NCBI GenBank assembly: GCA_937961295.1 | Contig: CALGOK010000209.1 | Span: forward strand, 1-27,591 | Direction of reading: 5' to 3' | Length of the DNA: 27,591 nucleotides | DNA from: an uncultured Gemmatimonadota bacterium | Lineage (GTDB): Bacteria; Gemmatimonadota; Gemmatimonadetes; Gemmatimonadales; GWC2-71-9 | Shown here: positions 1 to 7,201 of the stretch, piece after piece | Position numbering within the stretch: position 1 is the stretch's first letter | Layout of the letters: each line of letters starts with the position of its first letter | The notes under the pieces: generated by a model | What the model was told of the DNA's origin: nothing | Seen by the model: the letters and a program-made list of their open reading frames with translations, nothing else | Databases searched by the model: none | Program-made: the position numbers and the translations under genes

Positions 1-432
1 CCGCTTCACCGACTTGACCTCGAGGTCGGCGAGCGACTTCGACTGACGCACCAGCGCGCACGCCACCACGAACCCCGCCAGCTCGTCCACCGCGAAGAGC
101 ACTCGCGCCATGTCGGTGGTTCGCGGGGTGTGGGTGAACTCGGCGTGACCCAGGATCGCCTGGCAGCCGTCCTCCGGAAAGCCGAGCGACCGGAGGTGAT
201 TGACGCCCTCGGTGGGGTGCTCGCGATCGGCGGCGCGCTCGGCGTTGGGGAAGCGCTCGTAGTCGAAGTCGTGCACCAGGCCGACGACACCCCAGTAGTC
301 GGGGTCACCGCCGTAACGCGGCGCGAAGTGCCGCATCGCCAGCTCGACCGCGCGCATGTGGGCGCGCAGCGCCGGCGACGCAGTCCATTCGCACATCAGG
401 GTCCAGGCGGCATCGCGGGAGAGGGGGGGCAT
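1..432 (-). CDS. HD-domain phosphohydrolase, 3' end cut by window
   Basis: The first 144 residues of a protein that runs off the left edge without a stop. It resembles the predicted HD-superfamily hydrolases of the COG2316 type, metal-dependent phosphohydrolases of unknown substrate. The HD doublet is H54-D55 in GLVHDFDYE; H25, H72, H96 and D116 (AVDELAG) fall where this superfamily places further metal ligands. The ATG at 432 is chosen because TAGACT lies exactly six bases upstream, a pattern seen at other starts here and typical of leaderless mRNA; there is no Shine-Dalgarno sequence. A repeat hairpin separates it from the upstream DUF6941 gene. The class is fairly sure; the reaction is unknown. 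Confidence 0.8.
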   Translation of the reverse strand, partial: MPPLSRDAAWTLMCEWTASPALRAHMRAVELAMRHFAPRYGGDPDYWGVVGLVHDFDYERFPNAERAADREHPTEGVNHLRSLGFPEDGCQAILGHAEFTHTPRTTDMARVLFAVDELAGFVVACALVRQSKSLADLEVKSVKR

Positions 433-438
433 GCGGGA

Positions 439-444
439 AGTCTA
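439..444 (-). promoter_or_regulatory. Putative -10 box TAGACT for a leaderless start
   Basis: On the minus strand TAGACT (TANNNT type) stands six bases before the ATG at 432, so transcription would begin at or next to the start codon. No convincing -35 is visible; the position where one would lie is inside the arm of the adjacent heptamer hairpin. Inference from motif spacing only. Confidence 0.45.
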
Positions 445-446
445 CT

Positions 447-527
447 GCGACAAGGCGAGGGGCGAAGGGCGAAGGGCGGCCCGCCCTTCATGCTTCGCCC
501 CTCGCCCCTCGCCGCTCGCGGTGTCGC
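447..527. repeat. Heptamer-arm hairpin, GCGACA-ended type (copy 1)
   Basis: An imperfect inverted repeat bounded by GCGACA (447-452) and TGTCGC (522-527). The left arm is four tandem 7-base units of GGCGARG type (454-481); the right arm is four complementary units (493-520). It ends one base short of the stop codon (TAG, minus strand) of the DUF6941 gene and starts two bases beyond the -10 box of the HD gene, so it fills the whole gap. Four other elements in the window share the ends and the unit. Confidence 0.8.
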
Positions 528-528
528 C

Positions 529-951
529 CTAGTGCAGGCTCCCGCCCACCTGCCTCGGGGTCTGCGACGCCGTGAACGCGATGCGGGCCGCCTCGTGCCC
601 GTCGATCGCCACCACGATGGCGTGGCGGCCGGGGCGCTCGAGCGGCAGGTCGAGCACCACGATCCCGGGCGCCTCCACCTCGGTCACCCCGGCGGGGGGC
701 TCCATCATCTGCAGCCCGCCGTTGTGCTCGAGCACCACCTGGTCGTCCGGATCGCGCAGTGTCAGCGACACCCGGTGATCGCCCACCTCGTCGCGGCGGC
801 CGGTGAGCAACAGCACCAGGTGGGCGCGCGGATGCACCCCGGGAAACTCGCCGAGCGTGACGTGGCGCCAGACGCCGATCACCGAGAGCTTGCCGTGCTG
901 GTCGACCAGCGCGTGGTCGGCGAGGACGGCCAGGTCGATGCGGATGGTCAG
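529..951 (-). CDS. DUF6941 family protein
   Basis: A 140-residue protein of the DUF6941 type, recognised from the N-terminal pattern ADHALVDQHGKLSVIGVW followed by a HPRAHLVLLL strand; function is unknown and no catalytic motif is evident. In frame there is no ATG, GTG or TTG between the family-like N-terminus and an ATG at 1176 deep inside the upstream cyclophilin gene. The best start is CTG at 951, which overlaps the cyclophilin stop (cTGA) and gives the expected N-terminus (M)TIRIDLAVLADHA. A weak GGTGG lies just upstream. It is probably translated by coupling to the cyclophilin. A sequencing error hiding a normal start is the alternative. Confidence 0.7.
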   Translation of the reverse strand: MTIRIDLAVLADHALVDQHGKLSVIGVWRHVTLGEFPGVHPRAHLVLLLTGRRDEVGDHRVSLTLRDPDDQVVLEHNGGLQMMEPPAGVTEVEAPGIVVLDLPLERPGRHAIVVAIDGHEAARIAFTASQTPRQVGGSLH

Positions 952-1397
952 CCCACCCGCACGGTGTTGACCACGTCGCCCTGCCGGATCGCGAGCACCA
1001 CGTCCATCCCCTCGGTCACCTTGCCGAACACGGTGTGCACGCCGTCGAGGTGCGGCTGCGGTGAGTGGGCGATGAAGAACTGCGAGCCGCCGGTGTCCTT
1101 GCCCGCGTGCGCCATCGACAGCGAGCCCGCCTGGTGCTTGTGGGGATTCCCCTTGGTCTCGCACTTGATGGTCCATCCCGGCCCGCCGGTGCCGACCCGC
1201 GGATTGGAGGGATCCTTGGACAGCGGGTCGCCGCCCTGGATCACGAAGTCCTTGATCACGCGGTGAAACCGGGTGCCGTCGTAGAACTCGCTGTTGGCGA
1301 GTTTCTCGAAGTTGGCCACCGTGCCCGGCGCGGCGTCGTCATAGAGCTCCGCGGTGATGGTGCCGCGGGCGGTGTCGAAGGTTGCGGTCTTGCTCAT
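948..1397 (-). CDS. Cyclophilin-type peptidyl-prolyl cis-trans isomerase
   Basis: A 149-residue single-domain cyclophilin that would catalyse proline cis-trans isomerisation during protein folding. The signature FHRVIKDFVIQGGD lies at 44-57 with the catalytic Arg at 46; GSQFFI (104-109) and HLDGVHTVFG (116-125) supply the substrate-binding groove. There is no signal peptide, so a cytoplasmic, PpiB-like location is likely. The start is supported by a good Shine-Dalgarno stretch (GGAAGGA) just upstream. Its stop overlaps the start of the DUF6941 gene. Upstream, a repeat hairpin fills almost the whole gap to the nth stop, so it either has a promoter inside that element or is read through from nth. 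Confidence 0.93.
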   Translation of the reverse strand: MSKTATFDTARGTITAELYDDAAPGTVANFEKLANSEFYDGTRFHRVIKDFVIQGGDPLSKDPSNPRVGTGGPGWTIKCETKGNPHKHQAGSLSMAHAGKDTGGSQFFIAHSPQPHLDGVHTVFGKVTEGMDVVLAIRQGDVVNTVRVG

Positions 1398-1412
1398 GGA
1401 ATCCTTCCGGTG

Positions 1413-1540
1413 GCGACAATGCGAAGGGCGAGGGGCGAAGGGCGTGGCGTCCGCGGGAATCTAGTCGCCTCGCCACCCCTCGCCCCTCGCCCCTCGCTCC
1501 TCGCTCTTCGCTCTTCGCCCCTCGCCCTTCGCGATGTCGC
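1413..1540. repeat. Heptamer-arm hairpin, GCGACA-ended type (copy 2)
   Basis: Bounded by GCGACA (1413-1418) and TGTCGC (1535-1540). The left arm carries GCGAAGG/GCGAGGG units; the right arm is longer, with about ten complementary CGCCCCT/CGCTCTT-type units, so the arms are unequal and the array seems to have expanded on one side. The right end is two bases from the nth stop codon (TAG on the minus strand), as in copy 1. The left end is next to the Shine-Dalgarno region of the cyclophilin gene. Confidence 0.8.
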
Positions 1541-1542
1541 CC

Positions 1543-2193
1543 CTAAACCTGGGAACTCGGACACAGCTCACGCAGCTGGCACTCGCCGCACTTTGGCCTG
1601 TTGGCGATGCACACCCGCCGCCCGTGCCAGATCAGCAAGTGGGAGAGCAGCGCCCAGTCGTCCCGGGGGAAGAGCGCCATCAGGTCGCGCTCCACCTTCT
1701 CCGGATCGGTCTCGCGGGTGAGCCGGAGCAGCCCCGCGATCCGCTTGACGTGGGTGTCCACCGTGACCCCCTCGTTGATCCCGAACGCATTGCCGAGAAT
1801 CACGTTGGCGGTCTTGCGCCCGACTCCTGGAAGCGGGCGCAGCTCCTCCATGGTGGCGGGAATGCTCCCCTCGTGCCCGGCCACGACGGCCTGCGCCATC
1901 CCGATCAGCGACTTCGCCTTGTTGCGAAAGAAACCAGTCGACCGGATCAGCTCCTCGACCTCCTCCTGCTTCGCGGCCGCGAGCGACTCGGGGTCGGGAT
2001 AGCGCCGGAACAGCGCCGGCGTGACCATGTTGACCCGGGCATCGGTGCACTGGGCCGACAGGATCGTCGCCACGAGGAGCTGGTACGGATCCTCGTGATC
2101 CAGTTCGCAGTGCGCGTCGGGGTATTCGGCCTTGAGCCGGGCGAGGATCTCGAGCGCGCGTTCCTGTCGTGCCGCCTTCGACTCGCGCGGCAT
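1543..2193 (-). CDS. nth: Endonuclease III (DNA glycosylase/AP lyase)
   Basis: A full-length 216-residue endonuclease III, which removes oxidised pyrimidines from DNA and cleaves the abasic site in base-excision repair. The helix-hairpin-helix LPGVGRKTANV lies at 121-131 with the catalytic Lys at 127; the catalytic Asp is D146 in VDTHVKRI. The C-terminal 4Fe-4S cluster ligands are C195, C202, C205 and C211 with the usual 6-2-5 spacing. The ATG shares its A with the stop of the upstream polX gene (TGATG), so the two should be translationally coupled. All hallmark residues are intact. Confidence 0.97.
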   Translation of the reverse strand: MPRESKAARQERALEILARLKAEYPDAHCELDHEDPYQLLVATILSAQCTDARVNMVTPALFRRYPDPESLAAAKQEEVEELIRSTGFFRNKAKSLIGMAQAVVAGHEGSIPATMEELRPLPGVGRKTANVILGNAFGINEGVTVDTHVKRIAGLLRLTRETDPEKVERDLMALFPRDDWALLSHLLIWHGRRVCIANRPKCGECQLRELCPSSQV

Positions 2194-3902
2194 CAGGGCC
2201 GGCGCTTGCAGGCGAAGGCGGTGAATGCGTCGGCGTCGAGGCAGTTGAGGATGTCGTCGGGTCCGAGGCCGCCCTTGCGGGCGATTCCCACGCCAAACTC
2301 GACGTTGGCCAGCCCCGCGATGTTGTGCGCGTCGGCGCCGATGGAGATCATCACCCCGGCCTCGCGGGCGCGGCGGAGCACGCGCCAGTCGAGGTCGAGC
2401 CGGTGCGGATCGGCGTTGATCTCGATCGCGATCCCGGCGGCGCCGGCCGCCTCGAAGATCGCATCGAGGTCGACCTCGTACGGCTCGCGCGACAGCAGCA
2501 ACCGCCCGGTGGGGTGGCCCAGGATGCTGAGGTACGGCGACGCGATCGCCCGCAGGAACCGCGCGGTCATCTCGTCGCGGCCCAGCGTGAAGCGCGAGTG
2601 CACGCTGGCGATGATGAAGTCGAATCCCGCGAGCAGGTCGTCAGGGTAGTCGAGTGCCCCGTCGATCAGGATGTCGCTCTCGATCCCCTTGAGCACCCGG
2701 ATCCCCGGATCGGTGGCGTTGTAGGCATCGATCTCGTCCCATTGCCGGCGCAGGTCGTCGGGCTGCATCCCGCCGGCGTACGCCGCGGCACGGGAATGGT
2801 CGGTGATCCCGCACCACGCGTAGCCTGCCTCGCGGCACGCCGTGGCGAGCTGAGCCACGCTGTTGGTGCCGTCGGAGTAGGTGGTGTGGCAGTGCAGGAA
2901 ACCCTTGAGGTCGCCGCGCTCGAGCAGCGGCGGCACCGGGCGGCCCACCTCGTCGCCGCGCTCGCGCAGCTCGGGCGGGATCCACGGCAGCTCGAGCGCG
3001 CGGTAGAGCGTTGCCTCGTCGGGCGTCGCGACGAACTGGCTCCCCTTCCAGAGCGCGGCGCCGGCCAGGTTGAATCCCTTCGCCTGGGCATGTGCGGTGA
3101 GCTGCTCGAGGTGTGCCTCGCTCCCGGTGGACTGGGCGAGCACCGCGCCGAGGTTCTGCGGCGGGGTGACGATCACCTGCACCGGGCCGCCGTCGGCGAA
3201 GCGCAGGGTGGCGCGGCGCTCGTCCTCGCCGGCCACCTCGCTCACCCCGGCGATCCCCGAGATCGAGCGGAAGAGCTCGGCGGGCGGCACGTCGGCCACC
3301 ACCACCATCACCAGGTCGCGCACCACCTCGCTCCGCCGACGGACCTCGCCCGCGGGGTGCACGGCGACCACGTGCGGCAGGCCGGCAAGGGCATCGGCCA
3401 CGGCAGTGGCCTCGTCGAGGGCGTGGTGGGCGAGCCGCATCTGGCTCGACTGCCGGAGGAAGGCGATCCCCTTGAGCACGCTTTCGGCGCTGCGGGCGCC
3501 GAAGCGCGGCAGCGCCGCGAGCCGCCCGTCGCGCGCCGCCTCCTCGAGCTCCGGGAGCGTCTCGATGCCGAGCGAGGCGTGGATCTGGCGGATCTTGGCC
3601 ACGCCCAGGCCGGAGATGCCAAGCATCTCCACGAGGCCCGGTGGCACCGACTCGCGCAGCTCCTCGAGCATCTCCGAGCGACCGGTCTCCACCAGCTCGG
3701 TGATCACCTGCAGGATCGCCGGGCCGATCCCCTTGGCCTGCGCCAGTGAACCGTCGGCGATCGCCTCCGGCAGTTCGCCAGGAAACCCCTCGACCGTCTT
3801 CGCTGCGGTGCGGAAGGCGCGCACCCGGAACGGATTCTCGCCCTGGAGCTCCAGGTACGAGGCGAGTCGCTCCAGCGTCGCGGCGACGGCTGGCTTGTCC
3901 AT
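2193..3902 (-). CDS. polX: PolX-family protein (polymerase site degenerate, PHP domain intact)
   Basis: A 569-residue protein with the layout of bacterial family X DNA polymerases: helix-hairpin-helix 8-kDa-like region (1-110), polymerase-like region (about 110-310) and C-terminal PHP phosphoesterase (about 332-565). The PHP metal ligands look complete: H337-C-H339, H369, E408, H435, H463, D524 and H526. In the polymerase region the usual D-x-D reads D196-L-V198, and the third aspartate of the VQVDLR motif is replaced by I244 in VQVIVT, while the TGS motif (259-261) remains. Polymerase activity is therefore doubtful; PHP nuclease activity is likely. GTG codons at 3911 and 3905 are alternative starts, the former overlapping the upstream stop. 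It is followed directly by nth. Confidence 0.9.
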   Translation of the reverse strand: MDKPAVAATLERLASYLELQGENPFRVRAFRTAAKTVEGFPGELPEAIADGSLAQAKGIGPAILQVITELVETGRSEMLEELRESVPPGLVEMLGISGLGVAKIRQIHASLGIETLPELEEAARDGRLAALPRFGARSAESVLKGIAFLRQSSQMRLAHHALDEATAVADALAGLPHVVAVHPAGEVRRRSEVVRDLVMVVVADVPPAELFRSISGIAGVSEVAGEDERRATLRFADGGPVQVIVTPPQNLGAVLAQSTGSEAHLEQLTAHAQAKGFNLAGAALWKGSQFVATPDEATLYRALELPWIPPELRERGDEVGRPVPPLLERGDLKGFLHCHTTYSDGTNSVAQLATACREAGYAWCGITDHSRAAAYAGGMQPDDLRRQWDEIDAYNATDPGIRVLKGIESDILIDGALDYPDDLLAGFDFIIASVHSRFTLGRDEMTARFLRAIASPYLSILGHPTGRLLLSREPYEVDLDAIFEAAGAAGIAIEINADPHRLDLDWRVLRRAREAGVMISIGADAHNIAGLANVEFGVGIARKGGLGPDDILNCLDADAFTAFACKRRP

Positions 3903-3907
3903 CACGG

Positions 3908-4549
3908 TCACGCTCCCTCCCTCGACGCGACGGTCCATCCCAGCGCCAACAGTTCCTCCGCGGTGGCCGCACTCGCCAGCCCTGCGGTGTCGCCGCCCTC
4001 CATCACCGGCGCGAAGGTCGGCGAGCCGTCGGCGCGCACCAGCGATTCCGGTGGCGGCCCCTCGACGGTGAGCACCGAGAGTCCCGGCCGGGCATGGTGC
4101 ACGCCGAGACAGGCGACCATGCGCAATCGGTCGCCGCCCGGAATCGCGAACCAGCCGTCGAGCGGCTCGTGGCGGTCGTGTTCCTCGAGGCGGCACCACA
4201 CCAGCCTCGGCGCGAGTTGAATGTACTGCGCCGCGTGCGGCGCGGGCGCGGTGACGGCACCGGCCGCGGAGCCCAGCAGCTCGCGCGTCGCGTCGGCCCC
4301 CAGGGTGAGGGTCCGGGCGCCGGCGGCCCAGAAGCAGTAGCTCGCGTGCACGAATGACACGAAGTCGTCCACCGCGTCACCCAGGCCGCCGTCGGGCCTG
4401 AGGTCGCGCAACAGCTCCACCACCGGACCCGCCATCACGAACTGCTCGACCGACGGGGCGTCGCCCACCTGCTCGGCCAGTGCCGGGAAACGCTCGTCGG
4501 CGAGCTCACCGAACACCAGGGCGAACGGATGCGGGCGCGGCGAGGTCAT
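3908..4549 (-). CDS. Hypothetical protein in the PolX-Nth gene run
   Basis: A 213-residue protein I do not recognise. It has no signal peptide and no clear membrane segment. Features that can be seen are an aromatic stretch FVHASYCFWAAG near residues 62-73, a proline/alanine-rich central part, and a segment rich in W, C, H and R (WCRLEEHDRHEPLDGWFAIPG). Its ATG overlaps the stop of the alpha/beta hydrolase upstream by four bases (ATGA), and its stop is immediately followed by, or overlaps, the PolX start region, so it belongs to the same transcript. Coding character is supported by this tight packing on both sides. Function unknown. Confidence 0.75.
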   Translation of the reverse strand: MTSPRPHPFALVFGELADERFPALAEQVGDAPSVEQFVMAGPVVELLRDLRPDGGLGDAVDDFVSFVHASYCFWAAGARTLTLGADATRELLGSAAGAVTAPAPHAAQYIQLAPRLVWCRLEEHDRHEPLDGWFAIPGGDRLRMVACLGVHHARPGLSVLTVEGPPPESLVRADGSPTFAPVMEGGDTAGLASAATAEELLALGWTVASREGA

Positions 4550-5394
4550 GCGCGTGGCAGGAAGGCATCGAGCGCGGCGGTGAACTCCCCGGGCGCCTCG
4601 ACGTAGGGCACGTGACCGGCACGGGAGAGCAGCACGAACTCGGCGCCGAGCGCCTCGGCGGTCGCACGGGCCGTCGCGACGGGAATCGGGTCGTCGTCGC
4701 CGTGCAGCACGATCGGGGGGATGTCCAGCGCCGCGAGGCGAGGCTGCAGGGGGAGGGGCGGGCAAAGCGAATCCCAGACCGCCTGCTGGGTGCGGCCCGT
4801 CACGCGGAAGGGCGTCAGGTCGCGCACCTTGTCGGTGTCGTGGAAGTACCCCGCCACCGCCAGCTCGAAGAGGCGCTGGTTGTAGGCCGCGGGATCGACC
4901 TGCCGGAGGTCGCTCGCCATCAGCTCGGCGCGCGCTGCCTTGAGTTCGGGTGTCGCGTTGCGCTCCGCGAGCACTCGCTCGTAGTGGTCCCGCTCGGCCC
5001 GCGCGGCCGGGGCCGGCGAGACCAGCGCGAGCGACGCCACCCGCTCCGGATGCGCAATGGCGTAGAGCATCGCGAGCAGCGCGCCCCACGAGTAGCCGCA
5101 GAGGTGCATCCGCTCGAGTCCCCACACGTCGCGCAGCGCCTCGAGATCGTGCACCTGCTCGTCGGCGTCCACCGGGACATCGCGGCTCACCGCCGAGCGC
5201 CCGCCGCCGCGCTGGTCGTAGTAGATCAGGGTGCGGCCGGTGGCCAGCCGGTCGAATCCCGGCAGCAGGTAGTCGTGATGCGCGCCGGGACCGCCATGCA
5301 GCACCACCACCTCGGGACCCTCGCCGACGCGGCGCTCGAACAGGTCGACGCCGCGCACGTGGCGGGTGAGCGTTTCCTCAGGCAGCGTAGGCAT
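4546..5394 (-). CDS. Alpha/beta hydrolase, proline iminopeptidase-like
   Basis: A 282-residue alpha/beta-fold hydrolase of the peptidase S33 / proline iminopeptidase-like group. The oxyanion-hole motif HGGPG is at 33-37, DQRGGGRS at 60-67, and the nucleophile elbow GYSWG at 100-104 (Ser102). The acid is probably in HGDDDP and the catalytic His in AGHVPYVE near the C-terminus, completing the triad. The HGGPG and DQRG motifs are shared with prolyl aminopeptidases, but related hydrolases with other substrates also carry them, so the substrate is uncertain. It starts inside the last 17 bases of the deacetylase-like gene and overlaps the next gene by four bases, indicating an operon. Confidence 0.9.
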   Translation of the reverse strand: MPTLPEETLTRHVRGVDLFERRVGEGPEVVVLHGGPGAHHDYLLPGFDRLATGRTLIYYDQRGGGRSAVSRDVPVDADEQVHDLEALRDVWGLERMHLCGYSWGALLAMLYAIAHPERVASLALVSPAPAARAERDHYERVLAERNATPELKAARAELMASDLRQVDPAAYNQRLFELAVAGYFHDTDKVRDLTPFRVTGRTQQAVWDSLCPPLPLQPRLAALDIPPIVLHGDDDPIPVATARATAEALGAEFVLLSRAGHVPYVEAPGEFTAALDAFLPRA

Positions 5395-6286
5395 GGCGCA
5401 GCTCGCGAACCGATTGCACGTGGATGGTGACGAGGTCGCGCAGATCGCTGGCGTACCCGCCGGCCAGCACCATCACGATCGGCAGCGCGCGTCGCGCGGT
5501 GGCGGCGAACACCATGGCGTCGCGGCGACGCAGGCCGTCGACCGTGAGGCCGAGCCGCCCGAGCCGGTCACCGTGGTACGGGTCGGCACCGGCCAGGTAG
5601 AACACCAGGTCGGGGCGCGCCTCCTCGAGCACCCGGTCCAGGTGCGCCTCCAGCACTGCCAGGTACGCCGAGTCCTCGGTGCCGTCATCGAGCTCCACGT
5701 CGAGCGTCCCGGCCACCTTGCGCCACGGGAAGTTGCGCGCGCCGTGCATCGAGAAGGTGTGCACGTCGACATCGCCCGCGAAGATCGCCGCCGTGCCATT
5801 GCCCTGGTGCACGTCGAGGTCGATCACCGCCACGCGCCCGAGCCGCCCCTCGTGCTGGAGCGTCCGGATCGCGACCGCCACGTCGTTGAACACGCAGAAC
5901 CCCTCGCCGGTGTCGGCCGCGGCGTGATGGGTGCCGCCCGCGAGGTTGAGCCCGGCGCCGAACTCGAGTGCGTCGCGGGCTGCCTCCACGGTTCCCTGCG
6001 TGGTTCGCAGCGAGCGCTCCGCCAGCTCGGGCACCTGCGGAAAGCCGATCCGCCGCACCTCCCGCTCGGCGAGCGTGCCGTCGACCACCCGCGCGACGTA
6101 GTCGCGGTCGTGCGCCAGCTCGAGCGACCAGCGCGGGCAACGGTCGGGCTCCTCGACCTCGCGCCGGGCCACGACTCCCGCCGCGAGGACGCCCTCGCGG
6201 ATCATGGCGTACTTGGCCATCGGGAACCGATGGCCCTCGGGGACGGGAATGGTCCACCGCGCCGACACCCAGCAGCGCAATGTCAC
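5378..6286 (-). CDS. Histone deacetylase-family zinc hydrolase
   Basis: A 302-residue member of the arginase/deacetylase fold, closest in pattern to bacterial histone-deacetylase-like and acetoin-utilisation-type proteins. The active site is complete: His pair H120-H121 (GGTHHA), zinc ligands D158 and H160 (VIDLDVHQGNGT) and D235 (AGADP), and the transition-state Tyr Y278 (LAGGYA). Natural substrates of such bacterial enzymes are mostly unknown; acetylated polyamines, acyl-lysines or other amides are possible. The chosen GTG start at 6286 overlaps the stop of the GAF gene by four bases; longer in-frame reading has no family resemblance. It overlaps the downstream hydrolase by 17 bases, suggesting co-production of two amide/ester hydrolases. 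Confidence 0.92.
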   Translation of the reverse strand: MTLRCWVSARWTIPVPEGHRFPMAKYAMIREGVLAAGVVARREVEEPDRCPRWSLELAHDRDYVARVVDGTLAEREVRRIGFPQVPELAERSLRTTQGTVEAARDALEFGAGLNLAGGTHHAAADTGEGFCVFNDVAVAIRTLQHEGRLGRVAVIDLDVHQGNGTAAIFAGDVDVHTFSMHGARNFPWRKVAGTLDVELDDGTEDSAYLAVLEAHLDRVLEEARPDLVFYLAGADPYHGDRLGRLGLTVDGLRRRDAMVFAATARRALPIVMVLAGGYASDLRDLVTIHVQSVRELRHAYAA

Positions 6287-6738
6287 AGCAGCACGGCGAG
6301 CGCCTCGGCCACCTGCCGTGCCGCGCGTTCCTCGTCGGGCGTGAAGGGATCGAGTTCGTCGCTGTCCACGTCGATCTGCCCCAGGATCTGGCCGGCCCGG
6401 CGTATCAGCACCACCAGCTCGGAACGGGTGAAGAGGTTGCACGCGATGTAGTTCTCGCGGCCACGCACGTCGCCCACGTTCTGGTCCTCGCCGGTGGCCA
6501 CCGCGGTGCCGCAGACGCCCTTGCCAACCGGAATCCGGTCGTGCTCGGTCTCGCGCCCGCTCCAGGCCTCGAGCACCAGCTCGTCGCCGTGCAGCATGTA
6601 GAGGTAGACCGAGGTGTACGGTGCCCCGGCCTCGCGCACCAGGTCGGCGGCGAGCTGCAGGAGGGCCTGGCGGTCGGCGCCGTGATTGAAGGCGCTGCGG
6701 AGCCGGGTCACGACCCGGTCGGCGTCGAGCACCGCCAC
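6283..6738 (-). CDS. GAF-domain protein, free methionine-R-sulfoxide reductase-like
   Basis: A 151-residue single GAF domain. The segments GVCGTAVATG (74-83), ENYIACNLFTRSELVV (95-110) and LGQIDVDS match the fRMsr (MsrC) pattern of enzymes that reduce free methionine-R-sulfoxide. Of the three redox cysteines known in E. coli MsrC (C84, C94, C118), the equivalents of C94 (C76) and C118 (C100) are present, but the position of C84 lies in a segment without cysteine (WSGRETEHDRIPVG). It may be a variant reductase using a different resolving thiol, or a ligand-binding GAF protein. It starts two bases after the stop of the PDZ gene. Confidence 0.8.
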   Translation of the reverse strand: MAVLDADRVVTRLRSAFNHGADRQALLQLAADLVREAGAPYTSVYLYMLHGDELVLEAWSGRETEHDRIPVGKGVCGTAVATGEDQNVGDVRGRENYIACNLFTRSELVVLIRRAGQILGQIDVDSDELDPFTPDEERAARQVAEALAVLL

Positions 6739-6740
6739 GA

Positions 6741-7106
6741 TCAGCTCCCCGGCCGGACGCCGAGGATCACCTTCACCGTATCGGTGATCGGTCCCCGGCG
6801 GTACACCACGGCGATCTCCTTGCCGGGCTCGTGCCGGCGGAGCACGGCGACCATGTCGCCCAGGGTGCGCACGGTGTCACCCGCCATCATGGTGAGGAGG
6901 TCGCCCTTGCGCAGCCCCGCCTTGGCGGCAGGGGAGCCGGGAGTCGTGCCCTCGAGCCGGATCCCCATCTCGGCGTCGGCGAGGTCGGGAATCGATCCGA
7001 ACCACGCGCCGTAGCCGCGGTCGGTGGCAGGTGGATTGGCCTGCGCGGCGGCCGGGGCGACGCCGAGCGTCAGGGCGAGGGTGAGCAGGCTGGCAGTCCG
7101 CATCAT
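6741..7106 (-). CDS. Secreted small PDZ-domain protein
   Basis: A 121-residue protein with a hydrophobic signal peptide (first about 22 residues, ending in APAAAQA) and one PDZ domain: MGIRLEGTTPGSPAAKAGLRKGD is the peptide-binding loop and helix, followed by the usual TLGDMVAVLRRHEPG strand-helix. It has no protease domain, so it may act as a periplasmic peptide-binding adaptor. Two successive ATG codons (7106 and 7103) are possible starts; in-frame sequence further upstream lacks a signal-like start. It is first in the minus-strand run leading to nth. A TACGAT box lies in the divergent gap. Confidence 0.8.
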   Translation of the reverse strand: MMRTASLLTLALTLGVAPAAAQANPPATDRGYGAWFGSIPDLADAEMGIRLEGTTPGSPAAKAGLRKGDLLTMMAGDTVRTLGDMVAVLRRHEPGKEIAVVYRRGPITDTVKVILGVRPGS

Positions 7107-7201
7107 GGTCTCAAGGGTCGTGGTGTCGGGTGGCCGGTCGCAGGCCCGGCGTGCCGCCGATGCGGGTGCCGGGCCGAAGTCTTGCATCGTAAGTTAGGGC
7201 A
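7107..7201. promoter_or_regulatory. Divergent promoter region, PDZ gene / HEAT-like gene
   Basis: A 95-base gap between divergent genes. On the plus strand TAAGTT (7190-7195) stands six bases before the ATG at 7202, the leaderless pattern. On the minus strand TACGAT, overlapping the same spot, is a good -10 candidate and would give the PDZ gene a leader of roughly 75-80 bases. No clear -35 boxes are seen. Confidence 0.5.

Noticed and set aside
130..1266. A long plus-strand open frame across the HD, DUF6941 and cyclophilin genes
   Set aside because: It runs through a repeat hairpin and opposite three genes with recognised families on the other strand; no start signal or domain.
1413..1540. 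Tandem short repeats that might be a CRISPR array
   Set aside because: Units are seven bases with no spacers, arranged as inverted arms, and no cas gene is present.
2169..3749. A long plus-strand open frame (over 500 codons) opposite polX
   Set aside because: It has no recognisable domain and is antisense to a clearly conserved protein. GC-rich codon bias keeps antisense frames open; composition is Arg/His/Ala/Gly-rich as expected for a shadow.
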